The notes beneath the pieces are model-generated. The model was not told the origin of the DNA. It was given only the letters and a program-made list of their open reading frames with translations, and searched no databases. From positions 2,728,001-2,792,000 of the forward strand of contig NZ_CP177163.1 in the NCBI RefSeq assembly GCF_046736075.1: a DNA stretch of 64,000 nucleotides, given 5' to 3'. This document shows positions 41,848 through 50,495 of this stretch, in pieces (positions within the stretch are counted from its first letter, which is position 1; every line of letters starts with the position of its first letter). Position numbers and translations under genes: made by a program. This DNA comes from Stenotrophomonas sp046736075 (GTDB lineage Bacteria; Pseudomonadota; Gammaproteobacteria; Xanthomonadales; Xanthomonadaceae).

Positions 41848-44676
41848 ATGCCGATATCCGCCGACGCCGTCCCCGCCGCCCTCGTTCCCCTGGTTGACCG
41901 CGCGCTCGCGCGCCTGGCCCTCTCGCTCACCGACGGCGGCCACTGGCCCCCCTCGGCCGACGTGCTCGACCAGGTACGCCTGCTGGCCATCACCAGCGAT
42001 TTCGCCATCGATACCCTGTGCCGGCAGCCCGCGCTGCTGTCGCACCTGGCCCAGCCGGACTGCCCGCCGCTGCCGCTTCCCGACCTGGACCCGCAGCAGC
42101 CCAGCGACTGGCAGCAGCGCCTGCGCCGCTATCGCACGGCCGCCTCCACCCGCCTGATCTGGCGCGACCTGGCCGGTCTCGACGACGTCCCCGCCACCCT
42201 GGCCGGCGCCACCGCCCTGGCCGAAGACTGCCTGGGCATCGGCCTGGCTGCGCTGGAACAGGAATTCGCCGGCCGCCACGGCGTGGTCCGGGCCGCGGAT
42301 GGCAGCGCCCAGCAACTGGTGGTGTTCGGGCTGGGCAAGCTCGGCGGCGGCGAACTCAACTTCAGTTCCGACGTCGATCTGGTCTACGCCTACCCGCAGG
42401 GCGGCGAGTCCGACGGCGCCCGTCCGCTGGCCGCCGAGGAGTACTTCGCGCGGCTCGGCCAGCGCCTGGCCAAGCTGCTCGACGACACCACCGTGGACGG
42501 CTTCAGCCACCGCGTGGACCTGCGCCTGCGTCCGTTCGGCAGCGCCGGCCGGGTGGCGCTGTCGTTTGCCGGCATGGACCAGTACTTCCAGCGCGAAGGC
42601 CGCGACTGGGAGCGCTACGCCTGGTTGAAGGCGCGCGCGGTCGCCGGCGACATCGCCGCCGGCGAAGCCTGGCTGCAGACCCTGCGGCCGTTCGTGTACC
42701 GCCGCTACCTGGACTTCACCGCACTCGACGGCCTGCGCGAGATGAAGGCGGCGATCACTGCCGAAGTGGCGCGGCGCGAGATGTTCGACGACATCAAGCG
42801 CGGCCCCGGTGGCATCCGCGAGATCGAATTCCTCGCACAGGCGCTGCAGTTGATCCGCGGCGGCCGCGAAGCCTCGCTGCGCGAGCGCCGCCTGCTGCAC
42901 GCACTGCCGGCGCTGGTCGCCTGCGGCCAGATGGCCGCGCAGGACGGTGCCGACCTGCTGCAGGCCTACGCCTTCCTGCGCCGCCTGGAAAACCGCCTGC
43001 AGATGCTGCGCGATGCACAGACCCACGCACTTCCGGCCGATCCCACCGATCGCCTGCGCATCGCCGTTGGCCTTGGCCATGCAGACTGGGACGCACTGGT
43101 CGCCGCGCTGGATGTGCAGCGCCATCGCGTGGCCACCGAGTTCGGCGCGCTGCTGGCCCCGCGCGCCGGCCAGGCCGCCCCCGATGCGCTGGCCAACTAC
43201 TGGCGCGGCCTGCCCGACGCCGGCACCGCCGACGTGCTGGCCGACGCCGGTTTCCACGACGCCGGGGGTGCCGATCAATCCCTGCGTGATTTCGCCCAGT
43301 CGCTCGGCGTGCGCTCGCTGTCCGATGGCGCGCGTGCGCGCCTGGATCGCGTGCTGCCCGCGCTGCTGCATGCGGCCACCGGGTCGCCACATCCGGATGC
43401 CGCACTCAAGCGCGTGCTTGGCCTGCTGCAGGCCATCCTGCGCCGCACCAGCTACCTGGCACTGCTCGACGAACAGCCCAGCGCCCTGGCGCGGCTGGTG
43501 GACGTGCTGGCGCGCAGTGCCCTGTTGTCCGAGCGGCTGGCGGCGTATCCGCTGCTGCTCGACGAACTGCTCGACGTGCGCGTGTCCGGGCCGATGCCCG
43601 ATGCCGCCGCGATGCAGGCCGAGTGCGATGCCGCGCTGGCCGTGGACGATCCCGAAGCGGCGCTGCGCCTGCTCAACGAAACCCGCCTGGCGCTCAGTTT
43701 CCGCATGGCGATGGCCACCCTCGACGGCCGCCAGCGCGCCGTGGACACCACCCGCCAGCTGGCCGAACTGGCCCAGGCGGTGGTCGTCACCGTGCTGGCG
43801 ATGGCCGAAGCCGACCTGCGCAACGTGCACGGCAGCATTCCCGGTGGGCGCTTTGCGATCATCGGTTACGGCAGCCTGGGCGGACTGGAGCTGGGCTTCG
43901 GCTCGGACCTGGACCTGGTGTTCCTGCACGACCATCCGGCCGCGCTGGACAGCAGCGATGGCGCGCGTCCGCTCGACCCTGGCCGCTGGTACGCGCGTTT
44001 GGCGCAGAAGGTGATGGCGCTGCTCGGCGCGGTCACCGCGGGCGGGCGCCTGTACGACATCGACGTGCGCCTGCGCCCGGATGGCGGCAAGGGCACGCTG
44101 GTGTCATCGCTGGCCAGTTACACCGAGTACCAGCGCGAACGTGCGTGGACCTGGGAGCACCAGGCGCTGGTACGCGCACGCGGCATCGCCGGCGACGCCA
44201 GCCTGCTGGCCGACTTCGACACCGTCCGGGCGCAGACCCTGGGGCGCGACCGCGATCGCGACGTGCTGTACGCCGACGTGGTCAAAATGCGCGGCCGCAT
44301 GCGCACCGAACTGGACCGCAGCGATGCAGCACGGCTGGACCTGAAGCAGGGCGCGGGCGGCATCGTCGATCTGGAGTTCCTGCTGCAGACCGGCGTGCTC
44401 GACAGCGCCGGCAGCCACCCGCAGGTGCTGCAGCCACGCGACACCCCAAGCCTGATCGACGCCCTGGCCGACATCGCCTGGCTGCCCGGCGGCACCCGCA
44501 AGGGCCTGCACGCCGCACACGCCGCGCTGTTGGACGTGGGCCTGGCATGCACCCTCGACCGCCGCCCACGATTGGCCGCGCCCACCCCGGCACTGGAAGA
44601 CGCACGGGTCACCATCAGCGCCGCCTGCGACGCAGCGGGATTGCCCTTCCAGGCGGCGGTGAACGCCGCCGGCTGA
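41848..44676 (+). CDS. glnE: Bifunctional glutamine synthetase adenylyltransferase/deadenylase
   Basis: Adds or removes AMP on glutamine synthetase according to PII status. The 942-residue protein has two nucleotidyltransferase domains: the N-terminal deadenylase with GLGKLGGGELNFSSDVDLVYAY (about residues 163-182) and the C-terminal adenylylase with GYGSLGGLELGFGSDLDLVFLHD (about residues 672-694). Each is followed by its YARLxQR and RVDLRLRPFG/DVRLRPDGGKG blocks and a GlnD-like KRGPGGIREIEF or KQGAGGIVDLEF sequence. The ATG at 41848 starts the conserved protein; the frame is open 588 codons further upstream, but only as a shadow of the CoA-transferase gene. Confidence 0.97.
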   Translation: MPISADAVPAALVPLVDRALARLALSLTDGGHWPPSADVLDQVRLLAITSDFAIDTLCRQPALLSHLAQPDCPPLPLPDLDPQQPSDWQQRLRRYRTAASTRLIWRDLAGLDDVPATLAGATALAEDCLGIGLAALEQEFAGRHGVVRAADGSAQQLVVFGLGKLGGGELNFSSDVDLVYAYPQGGESDGARPLAAEEYFARLGQRLAKLLDDTTVDGFSHRVDLRLRPFGSAGRVALSFAGMDQYFQREGRDWERYAWLKARAVAGDIAAGEAWLQTLRPFVYRRYLDFTALDGLREMKAAITAEVARREMFDDIKRGPGGIREIEFLAQALQLIRGGREASLRERRLLHALPALVACGQMAAQDGADLLQAYAFLRRLENRLQMLRDAQTHALPADPTDRLRIAVGLGHADWDALVAALDVQRHRVATEFGALLAPRAGQAAPDALANYWRGLPDAGTADVLADAGFHDAGGADQSLRDFAQSLGVRSLSDGARARLDRVLPALLHAATGSPHPDAALKRVLGLLQAILRRTSYLALLDEQPSALARLVDVLARSALLSERLAAYPLLLDELLDVRVSGPMPDAAAMQAECDAALAVDDPEAALRLLNETRLALSFRMAMATLDGRQRAVDTTRQLAELAQAVVVTVLAMAEADLRNVHGSIPGGRFAIIGYGSLGGLELGFGSDLDLVFLHDHPAALDSSDGARPLDPGRWYARLAQKVMALLGAVTAGGRLYDIDVRLRPDGGKGTLVSSLASYTEYQRERAWTWEHQALVRARGIAGDASLLADFDTVRAQTLGRDRDRDVLYADVVKMRGRMRTELDRSDAARLDLKQGAGGIVDLEFLLQTGVLDSAGSHPQVLQPRDTPSLIDALADIAWLPGGTRKGLHAAHAALLDVGLACTLDRRPRLAAPTPALEDARVTISAACDAAGLPFQAAVNAAG

Positions 44677-44720
44677 TGTCGGCGTGCGCGCGGACGGACG
44701 GGCGGCACGGATGCGCGGCC

Positions 44721-44920
44721 GGGAGGGGCGGGCAACACGGGCGCGCGGACGGGGCGGGCGGGCAACACGTGCGCGCGGACGGGGCGGGCGGGCAACACGG
44801 GCGCGCGGATGGGGCGGGCGGGCAACACGGGCGCGCGGATGGGGCGGGCGGGCAACACGGGCGCGCGGATGGGGCGGGCGGGCAACACGGGCGCGCGGAT
44901 GGCGCGGGCGGGCAACACGT
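44721..44920. repeat. 30-bp tandem repeat array, about six and a half units
   Basis: The unit GGCAACACGGGCGCGCGGAC/T followed by GGGGCGGGCG repeats every 30 bases from 44731 to 44910, with an ending GGCAACACG and a more divergent unit before it. Units differ at only one or two positions. Because 30 is a multiple of 3, every frame stays open, giving Arg/Gly/Thr-rich or Ala/Pro-rich phantom ORFs on both strands. The DNA is over 80 percent GC with G-runs on one strand, so it could form unusual structures. Confidence 0.85.
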
Positions 44921-45084
44921 GCCCTCGTAGAGCCGGGTTCTACCCGGCTGCTTTTCGCGGCCAACCCCAAGCCGGGCAGAACCCGGCTCTACGCACTGCA
45001 GCCGGGTAGAACCCGGCTCTACGCACTGCAGCCGGGTAGAACCCGGCGCAACACAAAGGCAGCCGGGTACAACCCGGCTCTACG
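44921..45084. repeat. Cluster of five SMAG-type repeats
   Basis: Hairpins of the form GTAGAGCCGGGTTCTACCCGGCT and its inverse (GCCGGGTAGAACCCGGCTCTAC) are found five times, in both orientations, with CGCACTGCA spacers between two of them. The last copy reaches the stop codon of the VUT-family gene on the minus strand. It sits directly after the 30-bp array. Confidence 0.85.
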
Positions 45085-45637
45085 ATGCGGTGCGCGGGGC
45101 CATGCGCCACAGCAACGCGCGGAACGGCGCCAGCAGGAACACGCCGATCGCCAGCTTCACCGCCAGATCGCCGGCCGCCCAGCTCACCCACGGCAGGCTG
45201 GACCCGGCAAACGCGATGCTCCAGAAAATCGTCGTGTCCAGCGTCGCGCTGCAGGTGGTGGCCACCATCGGCGCACGCCACCAATGGCCGCGACGCAGGC
45301 GGTCGAACACAGTGATGTCCAGCAGCTGCGCGGCGATGAAGGCCAGGCACGACGCCACCGCAATGCGCGGCGTGGCGATCCAGATCGACAGCAGCACCGC
45401 CAGCGCGAAACCGGCCCACGCCACCTTGCGCGCAGCCTGCGGGCCGAAGCGGCGGTTGATCAAGTTGCTGACCAGGAACGCCACCGGGTAACTGAACGCG
45501 CCCCAGGTCAGCCAATCGTTGATCGGGTACTGCACCAGCACGTTCGAGCCCAGCACCACCGCGCCCATCGCCAGCACCGCCAGCAGCAGCGAGCGCAGGG
45601 TCAACGGGGCAAAGGCAATGGCAGAACGCACAGACAT
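45080..45637 (-). CDS. VUT-family queuosine precursor transporter-like protein
   Basis: A 185-residue membrane protein of the VUT/YhhQ family, with about six helices. Blocks: WGAFSYPVAFLVSNLINRRFGPQAARKVAW (the family's LTxDxxNxxxG-like site), ASCLAFIAAQLLDITVFDRLR and ATTCSATLDTTIFWSIAF. YhhQ takes up 7-cyano-7-deazaguanine or related queuosine precursors. The C-terminus ends within the SMAG cluster. Confidence 0.85.
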   Translation of the reverse strand: MSVRSAIAFAPLTLRSLLLAVLAMGAVVLGSNVLVQYPINDWLTWGAFSYPVAFLVSNLINRRFGPQAARKVAWAGFALAVLLSIWIATPRIAVASCLAFIAAQLLDITVFDRLRRGHWWRAPMVATTCSATLDTTIFWSIAFAGSSLPWVSWAAGDLAVKLAIGVFLLAPFRALLWRMAPRTAS

Positions 45638-45722
45638 GGCGCACCGGGGGCAGTCGGGGAAGGCGCGGATTATCCCGCCTGGGGCGGCGCGGAGCCACCC
45701 CGCACCGGTGCCCTTGGTTCAG

Positions 45723-46253
45723 CTAGAAGCGTTCACTCATGCTCTGGGCGGCCGCATCGCTGGTCGGCAGGAACGCCAGCGCGGTCCCGTCGGCAGCGGC
45801 CACTGTCCAACCCGCGCCAATCGGGGTCGGCGTGAAATCCAGCACGTCGCCCACCTTCACGCCGGCCGCCGGGTTGTCGGCCCGTGCCGGCCAGGCCACC
45901 ACGGCCAGGTCCTGCGGTGCCTGCGGATTCTGCAGGGCCACCTCGTAGCTGCCGTCGGCCTGCTGCTGCACCCGTTCCACGGTCAGCGGCGGCAACGGGC
46001 CGGCCCGCGTCGCCTCGCGCTTGGCGCGTTTGCGGCGTGCGGCGGCGTCATGCACCTCGCTCACCCCCAGCGAGCTCAGCCATACCGGCGCGGTGATCAC
46101 CGCCAGGCTCACCACCGACGTGGTCAGCACGCTGCTGGTGACGGGCGAGGCATGACCGAACTTCTGCGCGGAGGCCGTTGGCGCGGTCGCCATCACCCCC
46201 AGCGCCAGCAACGGCGCAACGGCCAGCGGAGCGATCCGTTTCATGCGGCTCAC
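45723..46253 (-). CDS. Exported protein, paralogue of the gene upstream
   Basis: About 176 residues with a signal peptide (RIAPLAVAPLLALGVMATAPTASAQ), a hydrophobic helix (SSVLTTSVVSLAVITAPVWLSSLG), a basic linker and a C-terminal domain, VKVGDVLDFTPTPIGAGWTVAAADGTALAFLPT, ending SMSERF. It closely resembles the gene upstream (46250-46756) over the C-terminal half, so the two are a tandem duplication. The start is a GTG overlapping that gene's TGA, or an ATG three codons on. Resembles the STM0539 family; function unknown. Confidence 0.75.
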   Translation of the reverse strand: MSRMKRIAPLAVAPLLALGVMATAPTASAQKFGHASPVTSSVLTTSVVSLAVITAPVWLSSLGVSEVHDAAARRKRAKREATRAGPLPPLTVERVQQQADGSYEVALQNPQAPQDLAVVAWPARADNPAAGVKVGDVLDFTPTPIGAGWTVAAADGTALAFLPTSDAAAQSMSERF

Positions 46254-46756
46254 CAGCGCTCACTGGCCTGCGTTGCCGCGGCCTCCGGCGTCGGCAGGAA
46301 CGCAAGTGCGGCACCGTCTGCGGCGTGCACCGTCCAGCCCGCTCCGGCCTCGGTCGGCGCGAAGTTGAGCACATCGCCCACCTTCAGCCGCGCAGCCGGG
46401 TTGTCCGGGCGCGCCGGCCAATCCACCAGCGCGTTCTGCTCGGGCGCCTCGGGGCGCTGCAGCGCCACGTGGTAGCCGCCATCGGGCTGGCGCTCCACGG
46501 CCTGCACCGCCATCGGCGGCAGTGCGGCGGCCTTGGCCGGTTTCTCGCGGCGCGCGCTGTTGCTCGCGGCCTTCGAGCCGCCGGCCACCAGCAGCACCGG
46601 CGACACCACAATGAACGAGATCGCATACGCGCTCACCACCGCGCTCACTGCCGACTGCTGCTTGCCCGTCAGATTGCCGGCCTGTGCCGGCAGCACCGTC
46701 GCCAGGTTCATCCCGAGCACGGCGAGGGCGAGGGCGGATTTGCTCAACAGATGCAT
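46250..46756 (-). CDS. Exported protein, tandem paralogue
   Basis: 168 residues: signal peptide (KSALALAVLGMNLATVLPAQAG), a membrane-like helix (SAVVSAYAISFIVVSPVLLVAGG), a basic linker, and the C-terminal domain LKVGDVLNFAPTEAGAGWTVHAADGAALAFLPT ending ASERW, shared with the next gene. Resembles the STM0539 family. It overlaps the downstream paralogue by a TGA/GTG junction and lies 34 bases after the DUF2145 gene, so the three form an operon. Role unknown; possibly in surface or envelope assembly. Confidence 0.75.
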   Translation of the reverse strand: MHLLSKSALALAVLGMNLATVLPAQAGNLTGKQQSAVSAVVSAYAISFIVVSPVLLVAGGSKAASNSARREKPAKAAALPPMAVQAVERQPDGGYHVALQRPEAPEQNALVDWPARPDNPAARLKVGDVLNFAPTEAGAGWTVHAADGAALAFLPTPEAAATQASERW

Positions 46757-46790
46757 GGCAGAACTCCTTGGCACGATGGAACGAAAAGGG

Positions 46791-47654
46791 TCACGGCTTC
46801 GGCGCCGTGATGCCGGCAACGGGAACATGCGCCACCGACAGTTCCTGCTGCAGGCTGCTGCGCAGCTGCAGGAAATCGAAGATCGACTCCACCGTCACCA
46901 CCGAATAGTTGCCGGAGATGCGCTCGCTGGCCGGGTGGTCGGTGACCGCCGCATTGGGCACGAAGAAGCGCGCACCCAGGCGCTTGGCCACGCCGATGCG
47001 CAGCGTGCTGGGCGTATACATATGCCGCTGCAACCATGCCTGCGCCTGGGTGCGGTTGACGATCAGGGTGCGTTCTTCCACCTGCGCCATCGCCGCGCCC
47101 AGCACTTCCAGCACCCACTGGTTGGAGTTCTGGTACTCGGTACGGAACGGGTAGGCCACCACGCTGTAGCGCGCTTCGTGCAGGGCACGCGCCTGGATCG
47201 CAGGCTGGGTCAGCATCGCCTTGAGCGCGTCGCGCAGCGCCGGCGTGGGTACGCCGATACGCAGGTCGGTATGGCTGGAGGTTTCGCCGATGAAGGTGGC
47301 CACCCCCTCGTGGAACAGGTGCGATTCGGCGGTCTTGCACGGATTGAGCAGGTGCACCGCACGCCACTGGCCATCATCTTCCCGCACCAGGAAGGCCACA
47401 TGGCTGTGGCGCAGCCCGTACTTGCTCAGATCCTGCCCGCCGCGCGCGATCAGCACCACATCCACGCCGTCGAGCGCATCGAGCTGCTCCGTGGTCGCCA
47501 GGGCCACATCGAACATCGAGGCCAGCGCCGCCGGGGTGGGAAAACGCTCCACGCACTGCGGCTCGGCCTGCGCGACTGCTGCGGCGCCCATCAGCATCGC
47601 GCACAGCAGTGCACGGTGCAGGCGCGCGGTCATCGCGGGTCGGGCGTCATCCAT
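46791..47654 (-). CDS. DUF2145 family exported protein
   Basis: A 287-residue protein of the DUF2145 family with a signal peptide (RLHRALLCAMLMGAAAVAQAEP). Family blocks: RGGQDLSKYGLRHSHVAFLVRE, VHLLNPCKTAESHLFHEG, HEARYSVVAYPFRTEYQNSNQWVLEVL and a C-terminal YSVVTVESIFDFL. The Asn/His/Cys distribution (HSHVAF, NSNQW) recalls papain/NlpC-like amidase folds, but the activity is unproven. The start at 47654 has GGAG 9 bases upstream. It heads a three-gene set with the two paralogous exported proteins. Confidence 0.84.
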   Translation of the reverse strand: MDDARPAMTARLHRALLCAMLMGAAAVAQAEPQCVERFPTPAALASMFDVALATTEQLDALDGVDVVLIARGGQDLSKYGLRHSHVAFLVREDDGQWRAVHLLNPCKTAESHLFHEGVATFIGETSSHTDLRIGVPTPALRDALKAMLTQPAIQARALHEARYSVVAYPFRTEYQNSNQWVLEVLGAAMAQVEERTLIVNRTQAQAWLQRHMYTPSTLRIGVAKRLGARFFVPNAAVTDHPASERISGNYSVVTVESIFDFLQLRSSLQQELSVAHVPVAGITAPKP

Positions 47655-47691
47655 GTGGCGTGTTCTCCAGCGGCACCGTGCCGCCGCGGCA

Positions 47692-48660
47692 TCATACCGG
47701 CAGCAACCGCTCCCGCACCTGAGCGGCAATCCGCGCCGTCTCGCGCAGCGGCTCGATGCGGCCATCGGTCTGCCAGTCCAGCCAGCGCGTCTGCAACCGC
47801 CCGCGCTCGTGCAGGGCCCGCTGGAACCGCGCCATGCGGCCGTGCGCCTGCGTAGCCAATGCCACGCTTACCGGCATGCGCGTGGCGCAGGCTTCGGACA
47901 ACAGGTTCACCGAATCGGGCGACACCACCACCCGGTTGGCCCAGCCCAGCAGCCCGGCATACGGATTGACGCCATCGCCCCCGTCGCCCCAGATCACATG
48001 CGGCAGATCGGCGAAGGCGCTGCGCAGCGCACCCACCAACGCCACCGGCGTGCGCCGCGACGTGGTCGCCAGCAGGCTGCCGCCCTCGCCACGCACCTGC
48101 GCGGCCACCTGCTGGAACACCTGCACCATGTCCGGCTCATGCCAGGGCGCATGCGGGGTGGGGCCACCCACCAGCAGCGCGGTGCGGGGGCCGGGCAGTT
48201 CGCTGAAGGAGGCGAACGCGGCGCGGCCGCAGGCCAGCCAGTCGTCGTTGACCGGATTGAGGCTGCCCAGCAGGGTCAGCACATTGCCGCCGCGCAGGGC
48301 GTCGTGTTCGGGCACCACCACCAGGTCCCAGTGGCGCGCGCCAATACGCGGGTCGAGGATCTGCACCACCTTGCTGCCGTGGCGCCGCAGTTCGCGCAGC
48401 GCCCCGGCGGCCTGCCGGCCGCAGCCGATCGCCAGCGCCGGCGGCGCGTCCGCCAGCGCCGTGAAGGCCTCGCCGTAGCCCTGCGCCATGCCGGGCAGCC
48501 AGCGCGGCGCCAGCCAGCGCCACGGTGCGCGCGGGCTGAGTACCAGCGGACGATGCGCCCCCAGCTTCAAGGCCGAGGCCAGGGCCACCGCCTGCCGCAC
48601 ATTGCCGGCACGGCCGTCAGTGATCGTCCAGGGCGGACTCCATCGTTTCACGTATGGCAT
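47692..48660 (-). CDS. ELM1/GtrOC1-like protein (DUF1022)
   Basis: A 322-residue protein of the mitochondrial-fission ELM1 family, a GT-B-like fold. Blocks: WTITDGRAGNVRQAVALASAL, ALAIGCGRQAAGALR, KVVQILDPRIGARHWDLVVVPEHD, LLVGGPTPH and GDGGDGVNPYAGLLGWANRVVVSPDSVNLLSEA. Bacterial members are predicted sugar-nucleotide enzymes linked to envelope glycan synthesis. It is divergent from the nitroreductase gene. Confidence 0.88.
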   Translation of the reverse strand: MPYVKRWSPPWTITDGRAGNVRQAVALASALKLGAHRPLVLSPRAPWRWLAPRWLPGMAQGYGEAFTALADAPPALAIGCGRQAAGALRELRRHGSKVVQILDPRIGARHWDLVVVPEHDALRGGNVLTLLGSLNPVNDDWLACGRAAFASFSELPGPRTALLVGGPTPHAPWHEPDMVQVFQQVAAQVRGEGGSLLATTSRRTPVALVGALRSAFADLPHVIWGDGGDGVNPYAGLLGWANRVVVSPDSVNLLSEACATRMPVSVALATQAHGRMARFQRALHERGRLQTRWLDWQTDGRIEPLRETARIAAQVRERLLPV

Positions 48661-48756
48661 TAATTCGTTTCAGTCAGGCTGGGTGTTGCAACTGTCACGA
48701 CACTCTACACTGCCAGCCTTCGCCGATCCGCCACGATTCCACTTTCTGGAGGCTTC

Positions 48757-49347
48757 ATGTCCCACGTACTCAACGATGCTGCGCTCGATCAGTTGTTCCG
48801 TACCGCCCGCACCCAGAATGCCTTCCTCGACACGCCCGTCGAAGAGAGCCAGCTGCAGGCCCTGTACGAGCTGCTGAAGTGGGGCCCCACGGCCGCCAAC
48901 TCGAGCCCGGCGCGCTTTGTGTTCGTGACCTCGCCCGAAGCCAAGGCCAAGCTCGCCCCGGCGCTGTCCGAAGGCAACCATGACAAGACCCTGGCCGCCC
49001 CGGTCACCGTCATCATCGCCTTCGACGAAGACTTCCACGAGAAGCTGCCCTACCTGTTCCCGCACGCCGACGCCAAGGCCTGGTTCGACGGCCCGCGCGA
49101 AGGCCGCACCGAGTCTGCGTTCCGCAACGGCAGCCTGCAGGGCGCCTACCTGATCCTGGCCGCCCGCGCGCTGGGTCTGGACGCCGGCCCGATGTCCGGT
49201 TTCGACCCGGCCAAGGTCGATGAGGCCTTCTTCAAGGGCACCACCATCAAGTCGAATTTCCTCGTCAATCTGGGGTACGGTGACCCGTCGGGCCTGTTCC
49301 CGCGCCTGCCGCGCCTGTCCTTCGACGAAGCGGCCCGCATCGAGTAA
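48757..49347 (+). CDS. Malonic semialdehyde reductase/nitroreductase family (RutE-like)
   Basis: A 196-residue flavoprotein. The N-terminus MSHVLNDAALDQLFRTARTQNAFLDTPVEESQLQALYELLKWGPTAANSSPARFVFV is typical of RutE/YdfG-type malonic semialdehyde reductases, and GPMSGFDPAKVDEAFF and VNLGYGDPSGLFPRLPRL are family blocks. FMN binds through the Arg and Ser of the N-terminal part. In E. coli, RutE works in pyrimidine degradation; no other rut gene is here, so its role may be general 3-oxo-acid detoxification. Confidence 0.9.
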   Translation: MSHVLNDAALDQLFRTARTQNAFLDTPVEESQLQALYELLKWGPTAANSSPARFVFVTSPEAKAKLAPALSEGNHDKTLAAPVTVIIAFDEDFHEKLPYLFPHADAKAWFDGPREGRTESAFRNGSLQGAYLILAARALGLDAGPMSGFDPAKVDEAFFKGTTIKSNFLVNLGYGDPSGLFPRLPRLSFDEAARIE

Positions 49348-49428
49348 GCGTTTCCGCTGGATATTGCCCGTCCGTGCGGACGGGTGGTTGCACTGCTTTC
49401 TTCCCTTCGCATCCGAGAGAGACCTGAC

Positions 49429-50121
49429 ATGACCGTGACCCGCAAACTGCTCCTGCCGTTGGCCCTGACCCTGGCCATTGCCGCCTGCTCCAAGCCGGCC
49501 GACGAAGCCGCTGCCCCGGCCGCTGCCGCTGCCGAAACCACCACCCCGGCTGCCGATGCCGCCGCTGCCGCGCCGGCCGCCGAAGCCATCCAGATCGCGT
49601 CGGGCACCTACAAGCTCGACCCGACCCACACCGACGTACTGGTGCAGTGGAGCCACTTCGGCTTCTCGCACCCGAGCGCCCACTTCGGCGCTGCCGAAGG
49701 CACCCTGGTGTACGACGCGGCTGACGTCACCAAGTCCACCGTGGAAGTGAAGCTGCCGCTGACCGGCCTCAACAGCTTCACCGCCAAGTTCGACGAGCAC
49801 CTGAAGAGCGCCGATTTCTTCGACGCCGCCAAGTTCCCGGCCGCCACCTTCAAGAGCACCAAGGTCGAAGCAGCCGGCACCAACAAGCTGACCGTCACCG
49901 GCGACCTGACCATCAAGGACATCACCAAGCCGGTGACTCTGGATGTCACCATCAACGGCGGCGGCGAGCACCCGATGGCCAAGGTGCCGGCGGCTGGCTT
50001 CGACGCCACCACCACCATCAAGCGCAGCGATTTCGGCGTGGGCGCATACGCCCCGAACGTCAGCGATGAAGTGACCATCCGCATCACCACCGAAGCCACC
50101 GGCGAAAAGCCGGCCGCGTGA
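49429..50121 (+). CDS. YceI-family lipoprotein
   Basis: A 230-residue protein with signal peptide and lipobox LALTLAIAACSK, an Ala/Thr-rich linker (residues 21-57), then the YceI lipocalin-like barrel: GTYKLDPTHTDVLVQWSHFGFSHPSAHFG, VEVKLPLTGLNSFTAKFDEHLKSADFFDAAKFPAATFKST and GDLTIKDITKPVTLDV. YceI proteins bind isoprenoids. The lipobox suggests anchoring in an outer or inner membrane leaflet. GAGAGA precedes the ATG at 49429, and a terminator follows. Confidence 0.93.
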   Translation: MTVTRKLLLPLALTLAIAACSKPADEAAAPAAAAAETTTPAADAAAAAPAAEAIQIASGTYKLDPTHTDVLVQWSHFGFSHPSAHFGAAEGTLVYDAADVTKSTVEVKLPLTGLNSFTAKFDEHLKSADFFDAAKFPAATFKSTKVEAAGTNKLTVTGDLTIKDITKPVTLDVTINGGGEHPMAKVPAAGFDATTTIKRSDFGVGAYAPNVSDEVTIRITTEATGEKPAA

Positions 50122-50148
50122 TCCATCCTCACTCGTCGTGAGATGCAG

Positions 50149-50175
50149 AAAGCCCGCCGCAAGGCGGGCTTTTTG
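50149..50175 (+). terminator. Intrinsic terminator after the YceI gene
   Basis: AGCCCGCC, loop GCAA, GGCGGGCT, then TTTTTG. The stem is 8 bp and perfect, 28 bases after the stop codon. Confidence 0.9.
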
Positions 50176-50495
50176 TTGAAAACGACACCGCCCCGATCGC
50201 GCCACGCACCACAGCCCCGTAGAGCCGAGCTCTGCTCGGCTGCTCTCCGCACCGCAATCGATGCCCTCTCATCGCACCCCACACAGCAGCCCCGTAGAGC
50301 CGAGCTCTGCCCGGCTGCTCTCCGCACCGCAATCGATAGCCTCTCATCGCACCACGCACCACAGCCCCGTAGAGCCGAGCTCTGCTCGGCTGTTCTCCGC
50401 ACCGCAATCGATACCCCCTAATCGCGCCACACACCACAGCCGGGTAGAACCCGGCTCTACAATGAGCGCTGCATTTCGCAATCAAGGACGCCTAC
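50176..50495. repeat. Array of SMAG repeats in longer composite units
   Basis: Three consecutive units of about 63-66 bp, each GTAGAGCCGAGCTCTGCTCGGCT followed by the same TCTCCGCACCGCAATCGAT spacer and CCTCTCATCGCACC-like sequence, run from 50218 to 50430. A SMAG hairpin in the other orientation ends at 50460. The first 40 bases are plain spacer. So both the hairpin and its spacer were amplified together, apparently by unequal recombination. Confidence 0.8.

Noticed and set aside
44721..44920. CRISPR array
   Set aside because: The 30-base units follow directly on one another with no unique spacers and no cas genes nearby.
44684..45835. 383-residue frame starting in the tandem repeat
   Set aside because: Repeat-derived Arg/Gly/Thr sequence followed by the antisense of the VUT-family gene; no start signal.
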